Shown here piece by piece: positions 49,720 to 59,767 of a DNA stretch of 64,000 nt. Each line of letters opens with the position of its first letter. Position 1 is the first letter of the stretch. Location: NCBI GenBank assembly GCA_039105265.1, contig JAPFFF010000029.1, positions 1,054,001 through 1,118,000 on the forward strand, in the 5' to 3' direction. The translations under genes and the position numbers were made by a program. Source of the stretch: Tritrichomonas musculus (taxonomy: Eukaryota > Parabasalia > Tritrichomonadida > Tritrichomonadidae). Under the pieces are notes generated by a model. That model saw nothing but the letters and a program-made list of their open reading frames with translations, was not told where the DNA came from and did no database searches.

Positions 49720-50162
49720 TTGAGCATGAACATCAAAATTGATAAGAAACATATGGTAAAGGTATTGACCTAAAAATTAGAAAAGAAGAATAAGGTGGTT
49801 TCAATGCTTATCAGTCACAAATATTTCAGACAACCATTCGTAAATATGGAAGTTTAATTTCGTTTTGCAGAATTATTAGGAAATGCTAATTCAATTCAAA
49901 TTTATTGTTGATTTTACAAAGGATATTTTACTTCTAGGTCATTTGTTTAAACTCATACAAATGTTTCAGTTCTTAATTCAAATTTGAAAGCTTAAATGAC
50001 TTAGATTAAAATGTCCTTTTTGTTATCTAAAATAAATTTATCTTAAATATAAACAAAATATCATACGAACACAAATTTCAAGAAATGAAAAAATATATTT
50101 TCCATTATGAATCAAACATGATGGCAGAAATAGAACCATCAATCATGCTATAATACCATGTG
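49720..50162 (+). pseudogene. Decayed paralogue of the 157-residue gene, interrupted by a MITE
   Basis: From gaaacatatggtaaaggtat (49747 on) the sequence follows the gene at 50576-51049, with the same order of landmarks: attcgtaaatatgg, ttttgcagaattattagg, then cttaaatataaac and caagaaatgaaaaa. It has an early in-frame taa, base deletions and a 128-bp insertion (49906-50033, with TSD). It is a tandem duplicate that has died; the intact copy is about 400 bp downstream. Confidence 0.85.
49906..50033. mobile_element. Short MITE (128 bp) with 8-bp TSD inside the pseudogene
   Basis: The insertion is defined by comparison with the intact paralogue, which lacks it. The bases aaatttat lie directly before (49898-49905) and directly after (50034-50041). 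The first ~35 bases and the reverse complement of the last ~35 bases align with roughly three-quarters identity, including aaaggat-attttac versus aaaggac-attttaa and ctaggtcattt versus ctaagtcattt, so it has inverted termini. This is the clearest empty-site comparison in the window. Confidence 0.88.
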
Positions 50163-50575
50163 ATTTAAAATTTTTGCCGGCAAAAATTTTATTTTAGGTA
50201 ATGATATCTTGAGAAATATCTTAATAAAAAAATATTTTATTTAATATATTGATATTAATAATACTACATTAAAGAAAAAATAACAATATAAAAATAAATA
50301 TTTATTTTATTCAAAGATAAGGAGATAAATTTTTTGAAAATTTTATAAAAATAAAAATTCAGAAAAAAGGAAGTCGGGAAGTAAAAGTTTTTTTACGGTG
50401 ATATTTAAAGGTGAAAGTTTTTTAAATTATATATTAAAAATAGATATACAGGTTCGATCTCCTTTTTTGATGCCATTTTTCATTGACATTCTGACAAATT
50501 TTTTCCATGAAAAATCGAGTCAAAATTTTTGGGGCATATTAAAATTTTGCTTTTGATAGAAACTCATTTTTATAA

Positions 50576-51049
50576 ATGTCTTTCAACCAAACCAACGGCT
50601 TTGGATTGATACAAAATAAGCCCTTTGAATTACCTATAATAAAACAGCCCGCAGTAGAAAACGACTATAGCGATGATAATGAAGAAAAATTAAAAATAAC
50701 TACTAAAAAAAATAGAAAAGAAACGTATGGCAAAGGTATTGAAGCAAAAGTTATAAGAGAAGAATTGGGTGATTTTAATGTTTATAAGTCGCCAGTATAT
50801 CAGGCAATCATTCATAAATATGGAAGATCAATCCGTTTTTCAGAATTATTAGGAATTATAAATACAATTCAAATTTATCTTAAATATAAACATAATATTG
50901 TATTACCACAAATTTCAAGAAATGAAAAAAGAAGTTTTCCTTTATTAATCAAATATATTGATAGAAATAGTGAAATAATTATGCCATGGGTTGATCGTAT
51001 GACATTATGCGATTCTAATTTGCAAAAAATATCTCTTGATACTAAATGA
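50576..51049 (+). CDS. Unknown 157-residue protein, lineage-specific duplicate family
   Basis: The ORF has 157 residues from ATG 50576. The first ~60 residues are polar and probably disordered; the rest is helical and basic: GKGIEAKVIREELGDFNVY, then SPVYQAIIHKYGRSIRFSEL and SRNEKRSFPLLIKYID. I recognise no named domain. Conservation of this part in the decayed copy upstream shows that it was once under selection in two copies. It may be a DNA- or RNA-binding factor, but this is only a guess from charge. Confidence 0.6.
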   Translation: MSFNQTNGFGLIQNKPFELPIIKQPAVENDYSDDNEEKLKITTKKNRKETYGKGIEAKVIREELGDFNVYKSPVYQAIIHKYGRSIRFSELLGIINTIQIYLKYKHNIVLPQISRNEKRSFPLLIKYIDRNSEIIMPWVDRMTLCDSNLQKISLDTK

Positions 51050-51261
51050 TTTAATTAATAGGAAGAATTAGACTGTTCGAAATTTGCTCTTTTTTTGTTT
51101 GATAAAATAATTTTTAACATCTTTTTTTTTGTGTGTAAAATTTTCTAAACGGTTTTATTCACAATTTTTCTAATATCTCACAAATTTGAGACTCTTCTTG
51201 ATTTTATACATCAAATTTGAATGTATCATAAATATAAACATTTTTTATTTATTATTTAGCA

Positions 51262-52026
51262 ATGTCAAGTGCATTTGATAATTTGGAAATCGATAGTCTA
51301 GCAAGCTTAAGCTCATTAGTTTATAGCAATTCAAATCATGAAGAAGAAGAAGAAGAGTTTGAAGAAGAAGAAGACGCAGGTATATCAAGCAAACCACCTT
51401 CCCATCTCCATTGTCACCCAGATGAGGAACTTCCCCCAGTTGCGGTATGCATGTGCGAAAAACTTTTCCATCCAGAATGTAATAAATGTTCAAAATGCCT
51501 AAAACAATGCATCCGAGGGAAAGCTTTTATAAATAAAATTGATGATTCTCATAATTTAAATATTTTATGCATGAACTGTGCAGAGGAAATTGATAAAAAT
51601 AGAATCATTTGCCAAGTGTGCCTTGAAGAAATACAAAAAGAAGAAATATCAAATAAAAAGGATAGAAAAAATACTGCTACTGAATTAAGAAAAAGGTTTT
51701 GGGTGCATAAAGAATGTTTACACTGCCAAATATGCGGACTTTCGGAAAGAAAAGCATACCAATGTATAAAAAATAGGGACAAAACTAAAAATTACATTAT
51801 ATGTTTGGACTGTGCTTCAATAATGAATGGAGGAGGAACCTTAAAAACAATGGATCCTTTTGTTGGAAGATTTATTGATGATATTTTGCCCTCTGATTTT
51901 TGCAAACAATGCCAAAATTGTCATCAAAAACTCACATGTAATGGATTTGTATTTGCAAACCAAAGGATTTTATGTGTAAACTGCGGTAGATCTTTAATTC
52001 AAGAAAAAAAGATCAAAAAAATCTAA
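51262..52026 (+). CDS. LIM-domain protein
   Basis: The ORF has 254 residues from ATG 51262. An acidic stretch (about 25-38) is followed by zinc-binding clusters. The second LIM domain is complete: C117-x2-C120, H149-x2-C152-x2-C155-x2-C158 and C181-x2-C184. The first (HPECNKCSKC near 70-79, then C103-x2-C106) has a degenerate first pair (CMC at 63-65). The third (C214-x2-C217-x2-C220, C238-x2-C241) is a partial LIM-like unit. LIM domains mediate protein-protein contacts, often in actin-linked or nuclear proteins. The gene contains no other domain, so its partner is unknown. Confidence 0.8.
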   Translation: MSSAFDNLEIDSLASLSSLVYSNSNHEEEEEEFEEEEDAGISSKPPSHLHCHPDEELPPVAVCMCEKLFHPECNKCSKCLKQCIRGKAFINKIDDSHNLNILCMNCAEEIDKNRIICQVCLEEIQKEEISNKKDRKNTATELRKRFWVHKECLHCQICGLSERKAYQCIKNRDKTKNYIICLDCASIMNGGGTLKTMDPFVGRFIDDILPSDFCKQCQNCHQKLTCNGFVFANQRILCVNCGRSLIQEKKIKKI

Positions 52027-52513
52027 ACTTTTTTACAAAATCCTTAAATGATTTTACAATTTTAAATAAAAACTTATTTTTTTTTTTTTTTTTTTTTGAT
52101 GTTGTAATGCTTTTTTTCTCAATCAAATTAGCCCTTCGGCGGTTTTGTAAAATACGGCTATTTGGTCGTTCATTGAATAGTTTATTATACAAAACTTCTA
52201 CGGCACACGGCAAAAGTGCAACTTTTTGAATACTTTACATAAAAAAATCTTCAATTACGGCATACGGCCGAAAGGGATACAATCAAATTATTCAAAATTC
52301 TTAAAACCTAAAAGAGAAGCAATATCATTACTCTTTATTTCAATAATCTTAAAAGACACAAAATAAACATTTTTAATTTTATATTATTCCTTTTCTTTAT
52401 CGCCAAAATATTCCATAAAATTTTTGGAAATTTTGGGTGGAAAATTTTTCAATTCAATTTTGATGCATCATTTAATTTAAAAATAAGCCAATAATTCAAA
52501 TTCACATTCTCTT
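52027..52513. other. Spacer with T-run and short cggc-acggc repeats
   Basis: A T-run lies at 52077-52097. A cluster of tacggc(a/c)acggc-like words, at tacggctatt (52153), tctacggcacacggc (52197) and attacggcatacggcc (52255), is unlike the surrounding AT-rich DNA. I see no gene. Confidence 0.5.
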
Positions 52514-52762
52514 ATGATGAATTATAAAATGTGCTATGAAATTGACTCAGAAAAGACCTATATATTGACTTTTAATAAAAATGAAACTACAAGAGATATC
52601 TTATACAAAATAAAAAATAAGCACCAAAACAAAGAAATCAAATTTATCCATTTACAATGTAATCCTATTGATGAAAATGAAATTTTCTTCAAATTTTACA
52701 ATCCGCTTAATATTTATATAATTACTGATGATGGCATTATAACAAGAAATACAATTAATTAA
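52514..52762 (+). CDS. Possible small protein, ubiquitin-fold-like
   Basis: An 82-residue ORF from ATG 52514. The pattern (strand YILTFNKNETTRDILYKIKN, helix, then strands IKFIHLQCNPIDENEIFF and IYIITDDGII) resembles a short ubiquitin-like beta-grasp, but no diagnostic residue is present. It may equally be a chance ORF, though its codon pattern is less extreme than that of the flanking DNA. Confidence 0.4.
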   Translation: MMNYKMCYEIDSEKTYILTFNKNETTRDILYKIKNKHQNKEIKFIHLQCNPIDENEIFFKFYNPLNIYIITDDGIITRNTIN

Positions 52763-53162
52763 AAAAAATTATAGCAAATTCATATTTGTTTCGATATCGT
52801 ATTAAATTTTACACTACTCAAATTTATATATAAAATGAAAATGAATCATATAACTTTTTAATATACATATGAGCAATATACATATTTTAAAAGAAGATAG
52901 AATGCATTTTTTGTATATTTGAATCAAATTATGCTTTTCCAGAGAGTTTACATAAGCAATAATAATATATAGTTTTATAAACTTTTAAATTTGATTTTAA
53001 TTGGAGTTTTATTTATCATTACATCTTTAAAATGCCATTATATTGCAATTTGAATAAATTATAAGTAAATATTAAAAGATATTCTTGGTTTAAAATATTT
53101 GAAAAAATTGTTTGAACGATCAAATATTTCATTCAAATTTGAATTACAATCAAACATTTCAA
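52763..53162. other. AT-rich spacer upstream of the membrane-protein gene
   Basis: No gene is visible. A TTG at 53112 opens the frame of the next gene, but the ATG at 53163 is the likely start. Confidence 0.5.
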
Positions 53163-53870
53163 ATGAATATTGGTGAATATAAAAAAGGATTGATCATCAC
53201 AATTCCAAAATGGATTAACATTTATGCAATTGCTAGTATTTTCCCAACTTTATCAGTATTTACTTGCTGGGGAGTTTATTATGGTTTAGGACATAATGAT
53301 TCAGTGATTCGAACAATCTCAGAAACTGTCAATCCATTTCCAGAGAATCGAATTTTTCCCGTTACCATGTGCATGGAATGCATTTTTCTTAGTATTGTAA
53401 TGTGGCTAAGAAATTCTATTACTGAAGCTTTTAGCAAAGAGAAAAATATTAAAATGAATAAACGCTTGTTTTTAATGAAATTATGCTTACCACTCATGGT
53501 ATATGGTTTAAGCACATTATCATTGCTTACTTTGCTTGATCATGCTCCAATCCATCTTTCATCTGCATTAATTTTCTTTTCTTTTGCATCCATTTATATG
53601 TTTCTTTGTGATTCAACTGGAAAAGAACTTGGATGGAAAATTAATACAGTATCGCAATTAGTGACTTTTTGTATTCCAGCTGTTCTAATTTTACATAATA
53701 TTGCTATTGGCGTTTATGGACCAAAAAGTAACATCATGCTTTCAGCTGGTGCATTACTTCAATATTTAATGTGCCTTTGCATTTTCTTAAAGATTTTTAT
53801 CTTTCAGTTTGAAATTCCCAAAGTTACAATTACAAATTGCTTTGATGATTATAATAAGAAGCAACAATAA
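53163..53870 (+). CDS. Frag1/DRAM/Sfk1-family membrane protein
   Basis: The ATG at 53163 gives 235 residues. The protein has about six hydrophobic segments. After the first there is WGVYYGLGHNDSVIRTISET, followed by FPENRIFP and a Met-Cys-rich second segment. In Frag1/DRAM/Sfk1 proteins the same place holds ISDTG-x-x-PPE...F, and here the [IV]-S-[ED]-T...PEN...F pattern is kept. Relatives include DRAM (lysosomal), PGAP2/Frag1 (Golgi, GPI-anchor remodelling) and Sfk1. The membrane location is clear; the exact branch is not. A role in GPI-anchor or lipid remodelling is inferred. Confidence 0.72.
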   Translation: MNIGEYKKGLIITIPKWINIYAIASIFPTLSVFTCWGVYYGLGHNDSVIRTISETVNPFPENRIFPVTMCMECIFLSIVMWLRNSITEAFSKEKNIKMNKRLFLMKLCLPLMVYGLSTLSLLTLLDHAPIHLSSALIFFSFASIYMFLCDSTGKELGWKINTVSQLVTFCIPAVLILHNIAIGVYGPKSNIMLSAGALLQYLMCLCIFLKIFIFQFEIPKVTITNCFDDYNKKQQ

Positions 53871-54216
53871 AAATTAGTAAATTTTCGGTTGAATATATAT
53901 AGATCTTTTTTGTTTAACTAAGTTAGAAAGTATGATAATCTCAAAATATCATTTATTGAATTTTGAAAATTCTCACAAAATTGATATGGTTATTTCACAT
54001 TTGTTTTTAAAATAAAATTTATAATAACTTTGTTCAAACAAAATTAAAATAAATGAAATTTTAATTATAAATAATAATATAAATATTATTTATAATATTC
54101 AATTTTTAACTATGATAAAATCGTTTTGCAAAAGAAAATGGTATTTACATCTCATAAAATTTCTTTTCAAAAATTTAACGTCCATTTTATCAAAAAAAAA
54201 AAATTGACTGTATCAA
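53871..54216. other. AT-rich intergenic region upstream of the large surface-protein gene
   Basis: No gene is visible. An A-run (54190-54202) lies just before the next ATG. Confidence 0.6.
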
Positions 54217-57200
54217 ATGATTTTCTTCTTTATATTATCTTTTGGAAAATCAAACTTACCAAACTACGATTATAATTTAAGCTTATCATCAAATTATTTT
54301 TTATATTTAAAAGAAGATGGAATTGACATTAGAAATTCGAGCTTAACATCAAATAGTTCAAATATTCATTATTCAAATTCAAATGTTATGAATGGGACGC
54401 TTTATTTAAATTTAGGTGTTTTTACTAATTCTGAATTCAAATTATTTTTAGCTACTGAAGAAATAAATCCATGCAATTTAAAATTATACATTGATAATTT
54501 AGACGCATCCATGAAAAACTTGCAAATTTCATTTTATTCATCTTCTTGGACATCTGTAAATAATCTAGTTAATATTACTTTTAATGCTGAAAGAGACTTT
54601 CTCTATTTAAGCAACATTAATACTATTAGCAATAATGTTAACCTCAAAATTTTTACATTAAATGAAAATCAACTTATTGCCAACTTTCCTCTTGGAAATA
54701 AAGAAAAATATATTATATGTTATCAACATTTTGATTGTAGCTCAAAAGAAGATTTTTTACTTCAACCAGATGAATTATATCTTTCATCGATTGACGACAA
54801 TAATTTGCAAAATGTGGTGGACAATCTCATATCAAGTTCAAAATTACAATTTATACGATTTTTTTTTAATGAGCAATCAGAAGAAATTTCATTTCCAGTA
54901 ATTCCAATGGGACAAATTCAACAATTAGAATTATATGGATATTCGTCCCGATATCAGAAAAAAATTATATTAACTAAGGAAATTGAAAATCAGACGCTCT
55001 TAGTTTCATGCTGGATTATCAATAATGTTCAATTCTCAACTGAGTCCCCAACATCACACTTTTATTTTCAAAAGGTTATTGTAAATAACACTGATAATGT
55101 TTTTCCAGAGCAAGGAACTTTTTTTGTCGACATAGCATATGAATACAGATTTAATAATACATACATATTCCCTTTTCAATACGTGGAAGAAATCAATCAG
55201 GCAATATTTGAGATCAAAACCGAATTTAATCGATTTGATAATATACAGTTATCGGTCTCTGAACATATATTAGTTTCAGGAATTGAAAAAAACTCATCGC
55301 CTGCTCAGTTGACAACTCTTCCATTTTATTCAGCTTTAATAACCTGCATTTTAATTCAACAGCAAGAAAATGCCAAAAACAGCAAGATTACAATTGAACC
55401 ATTGAATGCACTTCGACCATTTAGAATGGTTATTGAAAATTGTGATCCAATTCATATTGAATTTACTAATTGGAATCAATCTAGCTATTCTGATTTCACT
55501 TTTGAATTTTTTACAAGCAAGCCCGATGATATTACAATTACTCGAACAAACTCTGATTTTCTTAAATATCTTCATAGAAACAGAGATGGAACAAGATTAT
55601 TTTCAGAATATCCAATTTCACATAGAAACATCGTTTTTTGCCTTTATTCAGATGAATGCGATCAACCCGATTTTTGTGATAGAGAATTTGTCCAGCTACC
55701 AATTTCAGGTGAGAATTTAACTGATGTAAAATTAAGTTTCCATAAAAAGTTAGAAGAGTTGAAAACTATTGATTTCATCCAATTTGTTTTAATTCTAAAT
55801 AAAGAATGCAATAATATAGAACTTAATTTAGGTCAATATTTGACTGTCAGTCATTTGAAAACTTTTCGAATTATTTGTGAAGATGACTTAATAAACGTAC
55901 AAATGAAAAGCTTACCAAGCGTACAGGATATTTTTTGGGAGATTAATAAATGCCATATTTCAGCAGATTTATCTGAAAATGAAACATACTTAATACAAGA
56001 ACTTTTATCAGTTGACGATGGAAGGTTTGATAATGAAAAAGTAATAATAGCAAACATCAATTATATTGAAAACATAGATCTAACTACTAGTGATCAAACA
56101 ATCACTATATCTGATAATCAAATTGAGTATCTTAACACAATTGCAAAGAAAAGCAATACAATTAAATTTATAATTAAACCATCTTCTTCCAATAAAATTA
56201 TATTTGAGCCAAAAATATTTACATGTATGGAAGATGTTAATATTGATTTTCAATCGTTTGATGAAAACAATTTAAACATAGCTGTAGCAGCTTCTGACAA
56301 ATGGAGTCAAGTAGGCTCCGATCAAATTGGCATAATTAGGATTAATGTTGAAAATTCTGAACATATCGTCTTCAAGTCAATTATCGAAAAAGCTTGCTTC
56401 AAAGTTTATAACAAAGAAGCTACACCAATACTATTAGAGCAAATACCTAAATATTCAACAAAGATCAACATTTGTTATGGAAATGAAAAATGCACGTCTC
56501 AATCTTCTTTTACTATCAGTGATGATATAACTCTTCTTTCAACGAAATCAGATGAAGAATTTATTCAATTAATGAATTTAATTAAGTTTAATTCAGAAAA
56601 AATATATTCAGAATTCACTCTTTCTTTTGTTAGAGAGAACGAAGACTTCGTTGTTAAATTTCAAGAAATACCAACTGACCAAATCGATATACTGAATCTA
56701 AATGGATTTGGCTCACTCAGCTCATATATCTTACTAACAGAAGAAACAGAAACAGAAGGCGTCAAAAAGTGGTTTATTGACAAAGTTAGATTTCATATTT
56801 CTTCAGAAGTTACTAAGATCTTCACATTTCATACAATAACCGTCAATGATACTTCATCTGTTTTTCCAACCGCCGACAACTTCAATTTTGGCATTGCACA
56901 CTCCATCATAAAGCCAAATTACGACACCACAGCCTTCCAGATAGTCAAGAATCGTATTGGAACCTTCATCTACGACATCTTCCCAGAATTTGAAAATTCA
57001 GACTATTCAATTCAATATAACTCTTCAAATGTCTTACTAAATGGGACTTCCATATCAAATCCGCCGCTTGAAAACTTCTCCTTTTATGTGCACTCAGTGA
57101 AAAACTCGAGCAACCACAAGATCGTCATCAGCAGGGAAAACAATCCAACGTTCAAAACAGTCAATTTAATTTTTGATAGTTTTGAGGACCAAATATCAAT

Positions 57201-58764
57201 TGAATATATTTGTGATTCAACTTGTGAGAACGAACTTTTTGTCTACAACTTTTACTTCCTGGAAGGAACACAAATAAGCCACAATCAAGGAAGCTGCTTG
57301 AATGTGGAGACAAATGAAATAAATTATCATCCAAGGCCAACAAATTCACCTCAACCGACTCCTTCAGAAACACCCCTAAAGTCAGCCACGGAGTCAGCGT
57401 CACCAACACCTTCACCATTGATTGAATTGACCTCTTCTAGTACTTTTTCACCATCAAAAGTTTTCACTTTTTCAAACACATTGAAAACACATCCACCAGC
57501 GAAAACTTTCTCTCCTTCGGGCTCATTTAAAGAGACGCCTTCAGCCTCTGAAATTACCACATTGAATGAGACGATAGAGACGATAGCTCCAGAGAAACCG
57601 TCAGAGCTTCCAGTGGTCACATTTGCGTCTAATTCGACTTCCTTTGAATTGACAGCAAACGGCTTCGTTGACGATTTCAATCAAACCGTCAGAAAAGCCG
57701 ATCAGTCAATAAACGTCGTCTCCTTCCAGCAGCAGCAAATCAGCATCACTGAGAGCAGCGAGTACGAGTCGCAAACGCCTCTTTACTTCAAGGCTGAGAA
57801 GGAGAATTCAGTCATCACTTTTTCTGAGAACGTTAGCACATCAAATGTTGGCGTTTTGTCTGATAACTCACCAACCGTCCAGCTCTCAAAAAGTGAAAAT
57901 CCGGTGAGTTTCATGAACAACATCTCAGTCGGAAAAATCGACATCGATCTCCCCGAGACAGTTGTTGATAACTTCTTGAACTTCAACGAGGTGAATAACA
58001 GGCAAGGGTCCTTCTCCTTGGGTGTCCCAAGGACGATCAATTTGGTCTCATTCGCTTCAATCACAATGTCGCAGATATCGTCGTTTGCAGTCAGTTCTCG
58101 CGCCAATTCTCAGCGAAGAATCAATGATGAAATAGAGGACGATAGAATAACCGTTGAAGTAAGAGATTTGGTTGACATCACCTCACTTTCAGATGCAACT
58201 TTGTTAAGCAACATTGAAATAAGTGGAAATTTGAGAGTATGCGATGATTCCTCCTTGAAATTGACAAAAAATGTCACTTTTTCTGAGGTTGAAATTGTTT
58301 TTAAAACAATCAATAAAAATAGAGAAAAAGCGGTTATTTCTATCGGTTTGGAAGAGCCTTTTATATCAATCCCTTCAAAGATAACCGTCTCTTCTCAATT
58401 GAATGACGGTTTGATCGATGTATCCAATTTTCCTCTAATTGAGGCAAAAAATTTCTCTTGTTGCGAAGATTGGCGCAAAAAAGTCGAATTCCAAAATGGA
58501 AGAGAAGGCGATATCGAATCGAGTTGTGAAGAAATTCAAAGTGACTCAGATGAGGATATTAATACAACCGTTCTTTATTTGTCGGTAAAGGAAAGAGCTC
58601 CTAAAACAGACGAATTAACACCCGGAGTTATTGCAGCAATTGCAGTTGCATGTGTGGCTGCAGTTGCTTTCATTATTTTGTTGGTTGTATTCTTGTTCAA
58701 ACTTGATCACCCACCTGATGTTTCTACAGATATCACAACACAAGAAGATAGTATTGGGTTGTAA
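54217..58764 (+). CDS. Large type I surface protein with three repeated modules and mucin-like stalk
   Basis: The ORF has 1515 residues from ATG 54217. The leader FFFILSFGKS suggests a signal peptide. Three modules of about 280-300 residues start near 167, 471 and 751 with a [IV]xxCY/CLY...C motif (IICYQHFDC, VFCLYSDEC, INICYGNEKC). They carry matching downstream blocks, clearest between modules 1 and 3 (IPMGQIQQLELYGY versus IPTDQIDILNLNGF; FQKVIVNNTDNVFP versus FHTITVNDTSSVFP). A P/S/T-rich stalk follows (about 1040-1135), then a beta-rich region, one transmembrane helix (about 1470-1494) and a short cytoplasmic tail. Many N-x-S/T sites are present. It fits a trichomonad surface adhesin-like or receptor protein; the exact function is unknown. 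Confidence 0.8.
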   Translation: MIFFFILSFGKSNLPNYDYNLSLSSNYFLYLKEDGIDIRNSSLTSNSSNIHYSNSNVMNGTLYLNLGVFTNSEFKLFLATEEINPCNLKLYIDNLDASMKNLQISFYSSSWTSVNNLVNITFNAERDFLYLSNINTISNNVNLKIFTLNENQLIANFPLGNKEKYIICYQHFDCSSKEDFLLQPDELYLSSIDDNNLQNVVDNLISSSKLQFIRFFFNEQSEEISFPVIPMGQIQQLELYGYSSRYQKKIILTKEIENQTLLVSCWIINNVQFSTESPTSHFYFQKVIVNNTDNVFPEQGTFFVDIAYEYRFNNTYIFPFQYVEEINQAIFEIKTEFNRFDNIQLSVSEHILVSGIEKNSSPAQLTTLPFYSALITCILIQQQENAKNSKITIEPLNALRPFRMVIENCDPIHIEFTNWNQSSYSDFTFEFFTSKPDDITITRTNSDFLKYLHRNRDGTRLFSEYPISHRNIVFCLYSDECDQPDFCDREFVQLPISGENLTDVKLSFHKKLEELKTIDFIQFVLILNKECNNIELNLGQYLTVSHLKTFRIICEDDLINVQMKSLPSVQDIFWEINKCHISADLSENETYLIQELLSVDDGRFDNEKVIIANINYIENIDLTTSDQTITISDNQIEYLNTIAKKSNTIKFIIKPSSSNKIIFEPKIFTCMEDVNIDFQSFDENNLNIAVAASDKWSQVGSDQIGIIRINVENSEHIVFKSIIEKACFKVYNKEATPILLEQIPKYSTKINICYGNEKCTSQSSFTISDDITLLSTKSDEEFIQLMNLIKFNSEKIYSEFTLSFVRENEDFVVKFQEIPTDQIDILNLNGFGSLSSYILLTEETETEGVKKWFIDKVRFHISSEVTKIFTFHTITVNDTSSVFPTADNFNFGIAHSIIKPNYDTTAFQIVKNRIGTFIYDIFPEFENSDYSIQYNSSNVLLNGTSISNPPLENFSFYVHSVKNSSNHKIVISRENNPTFKTVNLIFDSFEDQISIEYICDSTCENELFVYNFYFLEGTQISHNQGSCLNVETNEINYHPRPTNSPQPTPSETPLKSATESASPTPSPLIELTSSSTFSPSKVFTFSNTLKTHPPAKTFSPSGSFKETPSASEITTLNETIETIAPEKPSELPVVTFASNSTSFELTANGFVDDFNQTVRKADQSINVVSFQQQQISITESSEYESQTPLYFKAEKENSVITFSENVSTSNVGVLSDNSPTVQLSKSENPVSFMNNISVGKIDIDLPETVVDNFLNFNEVNNRQGSFSLGVPRTINLVSFASITMSQISSFAVSSRANSQRRINDEIEDDRITVEVRDLVDITSLSDATLLSNIEISGNLRVCDDSSLKLTKNVTFSEVEIVFKTINKNREKAVISIGLEEPFISIPSKITVSSQLNDGLIDVSNFPLIEAKNFSCCEDWRKKVEFQNGREGDIESSCEEIQSDSDEDINTTVLYLSVKERAPKTDELTPGVIAAIAVACVAAVAFIILLVVFLFKLDHPPDVSTDITTQEDSIGL

Positions 58765-59008
58765 TGCGGACAAATAAGCTTTCAATTTTTATTATACAAT
58801 CATTCATTTTTTACACATTGTTATTATGTTATATAAATATTGTATGCGTTGTTATAATCAATTTTGTAATAATTATTGAAGTAATATTTATTTTCTTTAC
58901 TTTTCTTTTTTTTTTTTTTATAATATTTCTTATAATAAAAGCACTACTAAAAGATAATATCAAGCTATCTTGTTTATTACAATAAAAAAAATCTATTATA
59001 CTTTAGAA
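58765..59008. other. Spacer between convergent genes
   Basis: An ATG overlaps the previous stop (58764), and the following 73-codon frame is all Ile/Phe/Leu from AT-rich DNA. I do not count it as a gene. Confidence 0.6.
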
Positions 59009-59413
59009 TTAAATTGGATGGCTACTTGATGATTGGAAAAATTCGCCAGATCTAGTTGGAGTAAAACTAGTTTTAGCTGAAACGGATGATGGAGCTCCAC
59101 TATATCTTGGAGCATAAGGAGATAATGCTGCATCAGCATTACTATTGCCAGCAAGACCAGTATTCTTACAATAAGCATGAGCTTTGGTCATTAAAAGCTG
59201 AATATCATATCTTGCAGCATCAATTTCTGCATTACTTGCAGCGAGTTGCTGAACAAAATCGGATTCAATAGTTGAACTATTATTATAAAGAGATGCTCCA
59301 CCATATGCATTTGAATTTGATAAATCAGACATATTTAATGTACTTTGAAATGTATTTGATTGTGAATAATGCGAAGAAGTTTTGGAAGATTGAGGAGTCC
59401 TATATGAAAACAT
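59009..59413 (-). CDS. Small Ser/Asn-rich protein
   Basis: The ORF has 134 residues from ATG 59413. The first ~50 residues are Ser/Asn/Thr/Tyr-rich, then a helix (about 50-82: IESDFVQQLAASNAEIDAAR and MTKAHAYCK) is followed by a Ser/Pro-rich tail with SPYAPRYSG and SFTPTRSG. It is unrecognised. Upstream on the coding strand is gaaaaagttacc (plus-strand 59449-59460), the same type of element as before TELO2 and the FKBP15-like gene, which supports it as a real gene. The central helix may form a coiled coil. Confidence 0.6.
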   Translation of the reverse strand: MFSYRTPQSSKTSSHYSQSNTFQSTLNMSDLSNSNAYGGASLYNNSSTIESDFVQQLAASNAEIDAARYDIQLLMTKAHAYCKNTGLAGNSNADAALSPYAPRYSGAPSSVSAKTSFTPTRSGEFFQSSSSHPI

Positions 59414-59767
59414 AAAAATAAAAATAAAATAAATACGTTGTACGTTAAGGTAACTTTTTCAATTAAAAATATTTGTCATAAAATTTCAGCTTTCTATGCT
59501 TTTATTTCAACCAAAATATATTTTTAAACATCAATTAAATTATATATTAATCATACAATTATGGTTAAACATTCTATTAGTTTTTTTTGTAAAATTCCAC
59601 AATCAATATTCTCTTAATTTGTAATTAACATTATTCTAAATAAGATATTATTATTTAACATGATTATTAAAACAATTTTTTTCAATTAAAAACAATATCA
59701 GTATGTAATTTCTAAATCCAATATTTAATTAAAACAAAATTGGTAAAAATCAATATAAAAATAAAAA
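59414..59767. other. AT-rich spacer between the small gene and the 1284-residue gene
   Basis: It holds the promoter of the small gene at its left edge and the 3' end of the larger gene at its right. Nothing else is recognisable. Confidence 0.6.

Noticed and set aside
50448-50470. tRNA-like ggttcgatctcc followed by a T-run
   Set aside because: No matching acceptor stem, D-arm or anticodon arm can be found upstream, so it is not a tRNA gene.
52013-52213. 66-codon minus-strand ORF
   Set aside because: It begins with TTG, has no ATG in a useful position and most of it lies in the T-run-derived Lys stretch.
58764-58985. 73-codon ORF overlapping the stop of the surface-protein gene
   Set aside because: Composition is almost entirely Ile/Phe/Leu from AT-rich DNA; no motif and no spacing for expression.
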